Assembly: GCF_009729555.1 (NCBI RefSeq)
Contig: NZ_WODC01000003.1
Span: forward strand, 186,001-250,000
Source: Pseudodesulfovibrio alkaliphilus
Lineage (GTDB): Bacteria; Desulfobacterota; Desulfovibrionia; Desulfovibrionales; Desulfovibrionaceae
DNA: 64,000 nucleotides
Direction: 5' to 3'
Shown one piece after another: positions 52,728 to 61,359 of this stretch. The stretch's first letter is position 1. Every line of letters starts with the position of its first letter. The notes below the pieces were generated by a model, which saw nothing but the letters and a program-made list of their open reading frames with translations, ran no database searches and was not told where the DNA came from. A program made the translations under genes and the position numbers.

Positions 52728-53240
52728 ATGCACATAGCCATACCCAAGGTCCCCGGCCAGTCCCCCAGGGAAAAAATCATCCGCGCCCTCGCCCTGGTCC
52801 TGATCTTCGCCCTGGTGGCCTGGGCCTTTGTCAAGAACAACGAGCGCGTGCTGGACACCCTCAGCCGCCAGGGCACGGTCTATGACGAAACCGGCATCCT
52901 CACCGAGGAGCAGCGCAAGTTCATCGTCTCCTTTGCCCGCGCCCTCAAGGAGGAGTTCGGCATGAGCTGCCGGGTGCAGATTTTCGGCGGCGACTTTGTG
53001 GTCCCTGCGCTGGACGCCAAGACCATGTACATGGGTCTGGCCCCGGCCATCGGCAGCGTGGAGCTGCGCTTCCCCCCCATGATGAGCCGCGCCCTCGGCG
53101 CCGACTTCATCGAATCCCTCAAAACGGAGTCTCTCTTGCCCGCACTTGCCACCGACGAATGGCCCATGGAAATCCAGATGGCCCTGGCCGCCATCTACGA
53201 AAAACTGACCGGCCTTGAAGGAGACGAGCCCGGTGAGTAG
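52728..53240 (+). CDS. Membrane-anchored TPM-domain protein
   Basis: 170 residues. An N-terminal membrane helix ([16 protein letters not shown]) precedes a TPM-like domain that starts [20 protein letters not shown], the usual opening of TPM phosphatase-like domains, followed by [18 protein letters not shown]. The domain functions in photosystem repair in plants and is uncharacterised in most bacteria. A gaggag site precedes the ATG. The rnhA start overlaps its 3' end by 8 bp. Confidence 0.65.
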   Translation: MHIAIPKVPGQSPREKIIRALALVLIFALVAWAFVKNNERVLDTLSRQGTVYDETGILTEEQRKFIVSFARALKEEFGMSCRVQIFGGDFVVPALDAKTMYMGLAPAIGSVELRFPPMMSRALGADFIESLKTESLLPALATDEWPMEIQMALAAIYEKLTGLEGDEPGE

Positions 53241-53715
53241 CCGCGTGACCATATACACAGACGGCTCCTGCCTGGGCAATCCCGGTCCGGGCGGCTACGG
53301 CGCAGTCCTCATCCACGGCGAGTACAAGGGCATGAACGCCCCCAACTACAAGGAACTCTCCCAGGGCTATCGCGACACCACCAACAACCGCATGGAACTG
53401 CGGGCGGTCATTGTCGGCCTCTCGACCCTGACCCGCCGCTGCGCCGTGGACCTGTGGACCGACTCCAAATACGTGCAGGAGGCCATCACCAAGGACTGGA
53501 TCGGCAACTGGCAGCGCAACGGCTGGAAGACCGCAGCCAAGAAGCCGGTCAAGAACCAGGACCTCTGGCAGCGGCTCATCCCGCTGATCGAGCGGCACGA
53601 TGTCACCTTTCACTGGGTCAAGGGCCATAGCGGCCATCTGCTCAACGAGCGCTGCGACGTTCTGGCCCGCACCGCCGCCGCAGGCCAGAACCTGCTGGAC
53701 GATACGGCCCCGTAA
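53233..53715 (+). CDS. rnhA: Ribonuclease HI
   Basis: 160 residues from a GTG at 53233. All four active-site acids are in place: Asp in [15 protein letters not shown], Glu in [10 protein letters not shown], Asp in [12 protein letters not shown] and the final Asp in NERCDVLAR. The basic-handle-like segment [14 protein letters not shown] and HWVKGHSGH are also present. It removes RNA from RNA:DNA hybrids. An earlier TTG is possible but less likely. Confidence 0.93.
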   Translation: MSSRVTIYTDGSCLGNPGPGGYGAVLIHGEYKGMNAPNYKELSQGYRDTTNNRMELRAVIVGLSTLTRRCAVDLWTDSKYVQEAITKDWIGNWQRNGWKTAAKKPVKNQDLWQRLIPLIERHDVTFHWVKGHSGHLLNERCDVLARTAAAGQNLLDDTAP

Positions 53716-53747
53716 CCCTTCTCGCCATCATCGCCACGCCAATGAAA

Positions 53748-53778
53748 CACGCCGACGCGAGGGGATGGCGTCGGCGTG
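53748..53778 (+). terminator. Hairpin terminator after rnhA
   Basis: Perfect 11-bp stem cacgccgacgc (53748-53758) and gcgtcggcgtg (53768-53778) with loop agggatg-like sequence and no T run. It separates rnhA from the next promoter, 8 bp downstream. Confidence 0.6.
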
Positions 53779-53786
53779 TCCGGCAT

Positions 53787-53854
53787 CCCCTGTCAAGCGG
53801 ACTTCTTCGCCCTATGCACTCCTTTCCTGTCCTGCCGCGCCCGTTTTCCGTTCC
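53787..53854 (+). promoter_or_regulatory. Shared bipartite phage-block promoter, copy F (53.9-kb locus)
   Basis: Box 1 CCCCTGTCAAGCGGACTTCT from 53787 and box 2 CGCCCGTTTTCCGTTCC (53838-53854). TGTCAA to CGCCCGTT is 47 bp, one less than at the other three loci. Box 2 ends 81 bp before the ATG, as at the tail block (80 bp). The same aaggagac ribosome-binding site follows. Confidence 0.7.
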
Positions 53855-53935
53855 TCTCCAAAACCCGTGTTATCCAGCCGTCATTCAAGCCTGCTCCACG
53901 CGGGCCAAGACAACACAAGGAAAAGGAGACTGCCC

Positions 53936-54515
53936 ATGAGCGAAAAACAGGGGCAACACATCGGTGACGATCAACTGATCTACGGGATGCCCAGGCGGAT
54001 GGTCAGGGTCTCGACGGAAGAGAACTTGGCAAATGCCAGGAAAGCCCAATCCTCAAGAGAAGCAAGGAAATTCGACCACAAAGGGGACTATTACTGGACT
54101 GTTCCCAAAGCAGAATGCCTGTGAGAAATGCCATGCAATGGCTGGCAAGGAATTCATGGAGGAACCTGAACGGCCCCACCCTCACTGCAAGTGCGAAATC
54201 AAGAAACATCCGTTGCAAAAACCCAAGCGACATATTAATGGCACTTTATCCACCCATGAGTGGAGCAGGTTTAAGGGAGGCAAGCACGTTCTCGTTCGTC
54301 TGAAAGGTGTCTGGGGCGGTGCGACTACTGGCGTTTGGCTCGAAGTTAATGGTGAATCCAAAGGGAATTATGCTTGTCCACCTCAAGCCTCGCACACGAT
54401 CAATTTGACCAGCGATGAGGATGCACCTGTCATCTGGAAAATTCGGTTGGTGGGTCATGGTTCTGACAACATTCAAGTCAACTACACGATCATTTATGAG
54501 GATTGGGATGGCTAA
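53936..54515 (+). pseudogene. Phage-regulon gene with a frameshift
   Basis: The first frame (ATG 53936, aaggagac site) codes MSEKQGQHIGDDQLIYGMPR to DHKGDYYWTVPK and stops at 54124. The +1 frame then continues QNACEKCHAMAGKEFMEEPE with RPHPHCKCEIKKH and runs to 54515. Joined, they make about 193 residues with a Cys-x2-Cys plus PHPxCxC motif, as in phage head-morphogenesis-type and cargo-toxin proteins. The junction is at cccaaag near 54106-54113, so a one-base insertion or programmed slippage are both possible. Notably AT-richer than neighbours, which suggests recent acquisition. Its promoter is a copy of the phage-block promoter. Confidence 0.55.
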
Positions 54516-54900
54516 TACAATGTCCTGTGTTGCTCTCTCTTTACTCCTCGTTTTCGTTTGCACAATACAGGCGCTCGCATGCGACCTTCATCTCTCCTGT
54601 GAAGATATTGAAAGTATCGTGGTGAGCAAAGGACGAGATTATCTTGACGGAGGAAAAGAAAAAAGGGTCTTTGTGGCATGCGTTGATTTGGATGTCACAA
54701 AGACCTCTCTGAAGGAGTTTGTTGCCAACTGTCATGATGACTCAATTACGGTGCGAACGGGATATGCTGTTATCGTCATCCCAAAGGACGAGTTTCCTTC
54801 TGGAGGAGAATGGTTCTGTGTCGTGCACTCAGTGCCAGAGGAGGCTCTTGATACCGCAATGAAGATGTGCCCGGACAAAGTGAAATCGTATCTTCCATAA
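54508..54900 (+). CDS. Small secreted Cys-containing protein
   Basis: 130 residues from ATG 54508, overlapping the upstream stop (ATGGCTAA). A signal peptide (MSCVALSLLLVFVCTIQALA, cleavage before CDLH) leads to a mature protein with several cysteines (CDLHLSCED, ACVDLD, NCHDD, WFCVV, KMCPDK), which could form disulfides. No family recognised. Because it is coupled to the phage-like gene before it, a partner such as an inhibitor is possible, but nothing in the sequence proves it. AT-rich like its partner. Confidence 0.6.
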   Translation: MANTMSCVALSLLLVFVCTIQALACDLHLSCEDIESIVVSKGRDYLDGGKEKRVFVACVDLDVTKTSLKEFVANCHDDSITVRTGYAVIVIPKDEFPSGGEWFCVVHSVPEEALDTAMKMCPDKVKSYLP

Positions 54901-55027
54901 GCTGATTCGCACAGGGAGCCGTTGGCAGATATCCAACGAATTGCAGAACCTGAAGCGGCTGAAAAACCTTGTGCTGATGCTGGATATGCGGGCGAGGGTC
55001 CGCGAATCGCAATTGAAAGGAAACGCC

Positions 55028-56263
55028 TCACCCCTCGCCGCGCAGGGCCTGGATGGGGTCAAGCCCGGCGGCCTGGCGGGCGGGCTTGAGGCCGAAGATC
55101 AGACCCACGGCCTGGGAGCCGGCCAGGGCCAGGAAGAACGCCTTCCACGAAAACTGGATGGTCAGGATGTCCAGGCGCGTCAGGAACTGGCCGAGCCCCA
55201 GACCGAGAAACAACCCGAGCACCCCGCCCAAGAGCGTCAGGGCGCACGCCTCCACCAGGAACTGCCACATGATGGCCGAGCCACGCGCCCCCAGCGCCTT
55301 CTTCAGCCCTATCTCCTCGGCCCGCTCGCTGACGCTGATGGAAAACAGGTTGGCCAGCACGAACCCGCCCACCAGCATGGCGATGGTGGCTGTCACCCCC
55401 AGGAAGATGGACAGCCCGCCCTTGAACATGCTTAAGAATTTCAAGATCTCGTCAGCCGTCAGGATGGTGAAGTCGTCGTCCGCCCCCGGCTCCAGGCGGT
55501 GCAGGTCGCGCAGCAGCGAGCGCAGGTTCTCCACATGCGCCTCCATGTGCTCGGGCTCGTAAAACTTGACCCGCAAGGCGCGAAAATAGTTCCGGTCCAG
55601 ATTGTACCGCTGGAGCAGGGTGTTCAGCGGAATGACCACGCGGCTGTCAATGTCGCCACCGCCCCCCGTGGCAACCCCGCGGTAGGACAGCTTGCCCACC
55701 ACCTGATACGGGACGTTGTTGATGAACACCACCCGGCCCACCGGGGACTCGTCCCCGAACAGCTCCCTGCTGGGCTTGTCGCCAAGGAGCACCACCTTGG
55801 CCCCGACCGCCTCGTCCTCGGCCGTGAGGTCTCGGCCCTCGGCCAGCGGCCAGTTCCAGGCCAGGGCGTAATTCTCTGTGGTGCCGATCACCTGCACGTC
55901 CTGGGCGTTGCGCCCGCCCGCCTTGACCGTCTGCCCCCCCATCGAGCGCATGGGCAGCACCGCCCTGACACCCGGCAGCGAATCGCGCACCTGCCTGACG
56001 TCGTCGCGGCTCAGGGTCATGGTACGCATACCCACGGCACGCATCATCACGTTGCCGCCAAAGACCAGCGCCGCGTCCGGCCCGAACATCTCCACCATCT
56101 CCACGGCCCTGCGGTTGGCCCCGTCCACCGCCGTGACGATCAGGGTCAGACTCGCTATGCCAAACGCCACGCCCAATACCACGAAAAACGAACGCAGCTT
56201 GAAGGACCATACAGCCCCCAAGCCCATGCCCGCCACCCGCGCGTGTAATCGTAGTGCCTTCAT
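55028..56263 (-). CDS. MacB-like ABC transporter permease
   Basis: 411 residues with the MacB/FtsX topology: one N-terminal helix (FFVVLGVAFGIASLTLIVTA), a large periplasmic MacB_PCD domain (about 45-270, with QVIGTTENYALAWNWPLAEG and RVVFINNVPYQVVGKL), then three C-terminal helices. SERAEEIGLKKALGARGSAI is the conserved coupling segment. It works with the ATPase and fusion protein encoded just upstream on the same strand, as an exporter of a peptide, lipid or macrolide-like substrate. A hairpin sits in the 230-bp gap to the ATPase gene. Confidence 0.88.
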   Translation of the reverse strand: MKALRLHARVAGMGLGAVWSFKLRSFFVVLGVAFGIASLTLIVTAVDGANRRAVEMVEMFGPDAALVFGGNVMMRAVGMRTMTLSRDDVRQVRDSLPGVRAVLPMRSMGGQTVKAGGRNAQDVQVIGTTENYALAWNWPLAEGRDLTAEDEAVGAKVVLLGDKPSRELFGDESPVGRVVFINNVPYQVVGKLSYRGVATGGGGDIDSRVVIPLNTLLQRYNLDRNYFRALRVKFYEPEHMEAHVENLRSLLRDLHRLEPGADDDFTILTADEILKFLSMFKGGLSIFLGVTATIAMLVGGFVLANLFSISVSERAEEIGLKKALGARGSAIMWQFLVEACALTLLGGVLGLFLGLGLGQFLTRLDILTIQFSWKAFFLALAGSQAVGLIFGLKPARQAAGLDPIQALRGEG

Positions 56264-56436
56264 GCTGTGTGGTGCCTCTCCCCTTCCCCCCTGAACCCCC
56301 CAACCCCTCTCCCTTCCGAAATTTTTTGGCGGCGCATGTGCGCGGGAGGGGGCGATCGTTCAAGCGTCCGTCATGCCAAAACAATTGCTACTTCTTAACC
56401 CAAACCCCGTTTCCGGCGCGCCCGCCCGGAAACAAG

Positions 56437-56469
56437 CCTGGGGTCCAGGACAGCGCCCTGGTCCCCAGG
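56437..56469 (-). terminator. Hairpin between ABC ATPase and permease genes
   Basis: Inverted repeat cctggggtccagg (56437-56449) and cctggtccccagg (56457-56469), one mismatch in 13 bp. It lies 25 bp beyond the ATPase stop inside the operon; no T run. It could attenuate expression of the permease. Confidence 0.45.
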
Positions 56470-56493
56470 AAGGGGCCGCCGGAGGCCTCTCCC

Positions 56494-57216
56494 TCACCCA
56501 GCCGCCCCGCGCCTCACGTCTTCCGCGATGCGGCCGTCGTGCAGCTTGATGACGCGGTCTGCCTCGCGGGCCACGTCCTCGTCGTGGGTGACGATGACGA
56601 TGGTTTTGCCGGTCTGGTGCACGGTATGGAAGAGCTTCATTATTTCCACCGAGGTGGCGGAGTCGAGCTGGCCGGTGGGTTCGTCGGCCAGGATGATGTC
56701 GGGTTCGTTGAGCAGGGCGCGGGCCATGGCCACGCGCTGCTGCTGCCCGCCGGACAGGCGGGAGGGTTTGAAGTCCATGCGGTCCTCAAGGCCCACATCC
56801 GCCAGCAGGCGGGCGGCGCGTTCCCTGAGTTCCCGGTGCGGTTTGCCGGAGTAGAGGCCGGGCAGGGTCACGTTCTCCAGTGCCGTGGCGTAGGGGATGA
56901 GGTAAAAGGACTGGAAGACGAAACCCAGCGCCAGGTTGCGCAGGTCGGACTGCTGGTCGTCGTCAAGGGCGGAGGTTTCGCGGCCCCGCAGGCGGTAGAT
57001 GCCCGAGGTGGGCCTGTCCAGCAGACCGATGATGTGCAGCAGGGTGGATTTGCCCGAGCCCGAGGTGCCTTGCAGGGCGATGAACTCCCCCCTGGGGACC
57101 TCAAGGGTGATGCCCTTGAGCACCTCGATGCCGGGGGCGTCGGCCGTGGGCTTGTTCTCGGCGTTCTGGAAGAACGTCTTGGTGATGGCTTCAAGGCTGA
57201 TGGCCGTGTCCGCCAT
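56494..57216 (-). CDS. MacB/LolD-type ABC transporter ATPase
   Basis: 240 residues with all ABC motifs: Walker [12 protein letters not shown], signature [15 protein letters not shown], Walker [15 protein letters not shown] and switch His in [11 protein letters not shown] 15-residue insert-like stretch near the N-terminus ([15 protein letters not shown]) precedes the usual [14 protein letters not shown]. It starts one base after the fusion-protein stop, so the two are co-translated. Confidence 0.92.
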   Translation of the reverse strand: MADTAISLEAITKTFFQNAENKPTADAPGIEVLKGITLEVPRGEFIALQGTSGSGKSTLLHIIGLLDRPTSGIYRLRGRETSALDDDQQSDLRNLALGFVFQSFYLIPYATALENVTLPGLYSGKPHRELRERAARLLADVGLEDRMDFKPSRLSGGQQQRVAMARALLNEPDIILADEPTGQLDSATSVEIMKLFHTVHQTGKTIVIVTHDEDVAREADRVIKLHDGRIAEDVRRGAAG

Positions 57217-57217
57217 G

Positions 57218-58309
57218 CTAGTTGCCCCTTCCCTTCCCTGCCCCGGAGGCGGGCAGAACCAGTTGGGTGGCGACCACGTCGCCCTCGCTGAGACCGGAGA
57301 GCACCTCGCTGGCCTCGAGCCCGACCAGTCCGAGTTCGGGCATGACCTCGCGAGGGGGGCGCCTGGGATCGTCCACCACGAAACAGACCCTGCGGCCGCC
57401 CACCCACTTGATGGCGGTATTGGGCACGGCGAGGACATCGCGGCGGGTCTCGACGATGATTTTACATTGGGTGGTCATCTCGGGCCGCAGGAACCCGGCC
57501 TGTTCGGCCGAGACCAGCACCAGGGCCCGGTAATAGACGATGTTGTCGCGGATTTCCGGCTCGGGATAGATGGTGTCCACCTCGCCCTCGAAGACCCGTT
57601 CGCGGTAGGCGTCCACGGTGTAGCGCACGGGCAGGCCGTGGGCGACGCGGCCCACGTCGGTCTCGTCGATGTATATCCACATTTCCAGGCGCGAGGGATC
57701 GATGACCGTGATCAGGTTGGTGACGGAAAGGCCGGAGACGATGGTTTCGCCCTCCTGGGCCGCCACCTGGCTGACAACGCCGTCGATGGGGCTGTGGATG
57801 CGGGTGTAGGAGAGCTGGACCTTGAGGGTGTCGAGCCTGGCCTGGGCCGAGGCCACGGCATGGCGGGCCATTTCTGTGTCCTGGATGGCGATGTCCAGGG
57901 AGTCCTGGGGCTCGAGCTTCTGGCTGACCAGGCTTTTCTTGCGGGGCAGGTTGGTTTCCATATAGCGCAGTTTGGCAGTCTGCTGGCGCAGATTGGCCTC
58001 GGCCTCGGAGATTTGCGAGCGCAGCTCGCGGCTGTCGATGGTGGCGATGAGGTCGCCCTTGCCGACCGCGTCGCCCACCTTGACGGACACGGATTCGAGG
58101 ACGCCGGTTGCGCGTGCGCCGATCTTGACCTGTGCGCCCACCTGGGACTTGACGATACCCGTGGCCTCGAGAATTCTCGAGACATCGCCGCGGGCCACGG
58201 TGGCGGTGCGGATGACCGTGATTTCCTTCTTGGCCGCGCCGCCAGCGAAGAACCATATGCCGCCGCCTGTGATCAGTATGGTCACGAGAATGAAGAGGAA
58301 TTTTTTCAT
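57218..58309 (-). CDS. Membrane-fusion (HlyD/MacA-type) protein
   Basis: 363 residues. N-terminal helix (FLFILVTILITGGGIWFFAGG), then a lipoyl/barrel-sandwich fold split by a coiled-coil hairpin (ISEAEANLRQQTAKLRYMET), with GARATGVLESVSVKVGDAVG and HSPIDGVVSQVAAQEG as the lipoyl halves. It links the inner-membrane ABC pump to an outer-membrane channel. It overlaps the YkgJ-like gene by 4 bp. Confidence 0.9.
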   Translation of the reverse strand: MKKFLFILVTILITGGGIWFFAGGAAKKEITVIRTATVARGDVSRILEATGIVKSQVGAQVKIGARATGVLESVSVKVGDAVGKGDLIATIDSRELRSQISEAEANLRQQTAKLRYMETNLPRKKSLVSQKLEPQDSLDIAIQDTEMARHAVASAQARLDTLKVQLSYTRIHSPIDGVVSQVAAQEGETIVSGLSVTNLITVIDPSRLEMWIYIDETDVGRVAHGLPVRYTVDAYRERVFEGEVDTIYPEPEIRDNIVYYRALVLVSAEQAGFLRPEMTTQCKIIVETRRDVLAVPNTAIKWVGGRRVCFVVDDPRRPPREVMPELGLVGLEASEVLSGLSEGDVVATQLVLPASGAGKGRGN

Positions 58310-58794
58310 GGCGTCTGTTTCCTGTTCCCGGGCTTGTTCAGTTCCTGGCGCAACACCTCGGTGAATTCCGGGACCGAGCGTCTCTTGCGGCGCATGAGTA
58401 TGTCACGAAACGTCGTTGCTTTGAAGGAAAAACCGCAATCCTCACGCAGGGTGACTCCCTGATAGTAGAGGGACTTCGATGGGTACTCCCTACACAAGGG
58501 CAGCCGGTCCGCATAGCTTGTGCAATAATTATCTTCGTCCTGCAGGGCGCAGCGGAACACGAGGTGGCCCGCCTCGTCGCGATCAATGACCTCGAAGCGC
58601 CGGTAGCGCGGATTGTCCTGACAGAGTCTGCGAAAGGCCCGCTCGGTCTTGATCCAGCGGCCCCTGTCGCGCAGGAGGATGCCGGTGCAGCATTGGCCGC
58701 AGACGCCGCACCGGCCCATCACCCGCACCTCGCTGCGCAGGACGATAGAGCGCAGACGGCGCAACAATCCTAGCAACACCCTCGGGCCGCTCAA
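58306..58794 (-). CDS. YkgJ-like zinc/iron-cluster cysteine protein
   Basis: 162 residues. CGVCGQCCTGILL, then CALQDEDNYCTSYADRLPLC and DCGFSF make the conserved Cys pattern of the YkgJ/CxxCxxCC family, thought to bind a metal or Fe-S cluster. Function unknown. It overlaps both neighbours by 4 bp, placing it in one operon with the phosphomannomutase gene and the ABC exporter. Confidence 0.8.
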   Translation of the reverse strand: MSGPRVLLGLLRRLRSIVLRSEVRVMGRCGVCGQCCTGILLRDRGRWIKTERAFRRLCQDNPRYRRFEVIDRDEAGHLVFRCALQDEDNYCTSYADRLPLCREYPSKSLYYQGVTLREDCGFSFKATTFRDILMRRKRRSVPEFTEVLRQELNKPGNRKQTP

Positions 58795-60164
58795 TCTTCT
58801 CCCCCCAGCTCGGCTATCCAGCCCCGGACGGGCGGCTCCATGAGGGCGCGGATTTCCTCGAGCCGGGCTGCGGATTCGGCCTCGAAGCGCAACACCAGGG
58901 CTCCCTGGGTGTTGGAGGCGCGAACCAGCCCCCAGCCGTCGCCGAACTCCACGCGGGCGCCGTCCATGTCAATGACCCGGTAGCGAGCCTTGAAGTACGC
59001 CTGGGCGCGAGCCACCACCTCGAACTTGATGGCCTCGGGGCAATCCATGCGGATTTCCGGGGTGTTGTAGACCGTGGGCCAGTCAGCCAGAAAGGCGGAC
59101 AGGGGCCGGTCGGCCCGGCTGACGATGGCCGCCAGCCTGAGGGCGCCGAAGGTGGCGTCGTCAAAGCCGTGGTAGCCGTGGAAGAAAAACATGTGGCCCG
59201 ACATCTCGCCGCCCAGCGCCGCGCCGGTCTCGATCATCCGGTCCTTGACGATGGAATGGCCGGTGACGCACATCTCGGCGCGGCCGCCGTGGGCTTCCAC
59301 ATCACGAAAGAGCAGGTGGCTGCACTTGACATCGGCCACCACGCCCGCGCCGGGCAGCTCGCGCAGCAGGTCGCGGGCATAGATGGCCAGGAGCTGGTCG
59401 CCGTACATGAGGCGGCCTGTCTCGTCCACGGCGCCGATGCGGTCGCCGTCGCCGTCGAGCCCCACGCCGAAATCCGCGCCAAACTCCACAACAGCCGCCT
59501 TGAGGTCTTCCATGTTTGCCTCCACCACCGGGTCCGGGTGATGGTTGGGAAACGAACCGTCAGGCGTACAGTGGAGCCGGAAGACCTCGGCCCCGGCCTC
59601 TTCGAGAATGTCGGCCGTCAGGTCGCCGGCCGCGCCGTTGCCGCCGTCCACCACCACCCGCACCGGCCGGGCCAGGGTGACGCGGGAGAGCAGATCCCCG
59701 GCATAGGTCGGGAGGATGTCGTGAAACGAAACCATGCCGGAACCCGAGGGGAAGTCGCCCGCGGCCATGAGGTCGTGGATGACCAGCACATCGCGGCCGT
59801 GGATGGTGGAGCGGCCGCTCCAGACCTTGAACCCGTTGTACTCGCTCGGATTGTGGCTGGCGGTGATCATCACCCCTGCGTCAAAACCCAGATGGCGGGC
59901 CGCAAAATAAAAAACCGGGGTCGAAACCTGATCCAGGCAAAGCACGTCCAGGCCGGTGGCGGCCAGCCCCCGGGCCATGGCCTGCTGATAGGCGGGCGAG
60001 CTTGCCCGGCAATCGTGCCCGACCAGGGCGCGACCGGCTCCGCGCCGGGCAAAGAATGCCCCGCAGGCACGGCCAAGCTCCTGCACCCACGCCTCGTCAA
60101 AATCCTCGTCCACAATGCCCCGGATATCGTAGGCCCGAAAAATTCCCTTATTGATTGGCAGCAT
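58791..60164 (-). CDS. Phosphomannomutase/phosphoglucomutase
   Basis: 457 residues of the alpha-D-phosphohexomutase family, AlgC/ManB type. The phosphoserine loop is VMITASHNPSEYNGFKV, the metal-binding loop is GLDGDGDRIGAVDETG, the sugar-binding loop GGEMSGHMFF and the phosphate-binding end RASNTQGALVLRFEA. It interconverts hexose 1- and 6-phosphates for surface polysaccharide and nucleotide-sugar synthesis. First gene of the operon that continues into YkgJ-like, fusion protein, ATPase and permease. Confidence 0.92.
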   Translation of the reverse strand: MLPINKGIFRAYDIRGIVDEDFDEAWVQELGRACGAFFARRGAGRALVGHDCRASSPAYQQAMARGLAATGLDVLCLDQVSTPVFYFAARHLGFDAGVMITASHNPSEYNGFKVWSGRSTIHGRDVLVIHDLMAAGDFPSGSGMVSFHDILPTYAGDLLSRVTLARPVRVVVDGGNGAAGDLTADILEEAGAEVFRLHCTPDGSFPNHHPDPVVEANMEDLKAAVVEFGADFGVGLDGDGDRIGAVDETGRLMYGDQLLAIYARDLLRELPGAGVVADVKCSHLLFRDVEAHGGRAEMCVTGHSIVKDRMIETGAALGGEMSGHMFFFHGYHGFDDATFGALRLAAIVSRADRPLSAFLADWPTVYNTPEIRMDCPEAIKFEVVARAQAYFKARYRVIDMDGARVEFGDGWGLVRASNTQGALVLRFEAESAARLEEIRALMEPPVRGWIAELGGED

Positions 60165-60232
60165 GCGTCTCCCCGTTGATTTGACGGCAATCCGGCCCCG
60201 AGGGGCCGACAGGCGGAACCGTCCGACTCTTC

Positions 60233-60261
60233 TTGACCTTGCGCCCGATTATGCCTATTCC
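60233..60261 (+). promoter_or_regulatory. Promoter for hflK, possibly leaderless
   Basis: -35 ttgacc (60233-60238), 17-bp spacer, -10 tattcc (60256-60261), with only 9 bp to the ATG at 60271 and no ribosome-binding site. Same layout as rlmN and panB. Confidence 0.45.
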
Positions 60262-60270
60262 TGCTCTATT

Positions 60271-61347
60271 ATGAATTGGGATTGGGAAAAACTCCAGAAA
60301 CAACAACAGGGTCGCCCGGGCGGCAAGCCGCCGGGATTTGACGATTTCCAACAGCACTTTCAGAAATTCAAGAATTTCAAGGTGCCAGGGTGGAAACTCG
60401 TCGTTCCTCTCCTCATCGTCCTGTGGATCGCCTCCGGCTTCTATATTGTAGAGCCGGACGAGATCGGCGTGGTCAAACGGTTCGGCGAGTTCGACCGGAT
60501 CACCACACCCGGGCCGAACTACCACATTCCCTTCCCGGTGGAAAGCGCCGTCACCCCCAAGGTCACGCAGATCCAGCGGCTCGAGTTCGGCTTCCGCTCC
60601 GTGGCCCGGGGACTGTTGCAGAGCAACTTCCAGCAGGGGGTCTCCCGCGAGGTGCCCGAGGAGGCGCTGATGCTCACGGGCGACGAGAACATCGTCTCCG
60701 TACAGTTCACGGTGCAGTTCATGATCAAGGACGCCCGCGAGTACCTCTTCAACGTGGCCTCGCCCGAGGCGACCATCGTGCACGTGGCCGAGTCGGCCAT
60801 GCGCGAGGTCATCGGCCGCTCCAGGATCGACGACGCCCTGACCACCGGCAAGCAGGACATCCAGGTGGAAACCCGCGACCTGATGCAGCAGATTCTCGAT
60901 TCCTACGAATCGGGCATCAACATCGTGGCCGTGCAGATGCAGAACGTGCATCCGCCCGACGAGGTCATCGAAGCATTCAAGGACGTGGCCAGCGCCCGCG
61001 AGGACTCCAGCCGCTTTGTCAACGAGGCCGAGGCCTACGAGCGCGACATCCTGCCCAAGGCGCGAGGCGAGGCAGCCCGCATCGTCAACGAGGCCCAGGC
61101 CTATACCGAGGCCAAGGTCCGCCGCTCCCAGGGTGACGCCTCCCGCTTCCTGGCCGTGCTCACCGAGTACAACAAGGCCAAGGACATCACCCGGCGACGC
61201 CTGTACCTCGAAACCGTGGAGTCCATCCTCCAGAACCCGGATGTCGAGAAACTGATCATGGCCGACGACGCGCTCAAGAAGTCCGTCCCCTACCTGCCCC
61301 TGGACAAGCTGCCCAGGCAGGCCACACCCAGCCAGGCCAAGCAATAG
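60271..61347 (+). CDS. hflK: HflK, subunit of the FtsH-associated HflKC complex
   Basis: 358 residues. A Gln/Pro-rich cytoplasmic N-terminus, one membrane helix (VVPLLIVLWIASGFYIV) then SPFH/band-7 domain (EPDEIGVVKRFGEFDRI, GPNYHIPFPVES, HVAESAMREVIGRSRIDDAL). It forms with HflC a cage around the FtsH protease and modulates membrane protein turnover. hflC starts 12 bp later. Confidence 0.93.
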   Translation: MNWDWEKLQKQQQGRPGGKPPGFDDFQQHFQKFKNFKVPGWKLVVPLLIVLWIASGFYIVEPDEIGVVKRFGEFDRITTPGPNYHIPFPVESAVTPKVTQIQRLEFGFRSVARGLLQSNFQQGVSREVPEEALMLTGDENIVSVQFTVQFMIKDAREYLFNVASPEATIVHVAESAMREVIGRSRIDDALTTGKQDIQVETRDLMQQILDSYESGINIVAVQMQNVHPPDEVIEAFKDVASAREDSSRFVNEAEAYERDILPKARGEAARIVNEAQAYTEAKVRRSQGDASRFLAVLTEYNKAKDITRRRLYLETVESILQNPDVEKLIMADDALKKSVPYLPLDKLPRQATPSQAKQ

Positions 61348-61359
61348 GGGGGAGAGACC

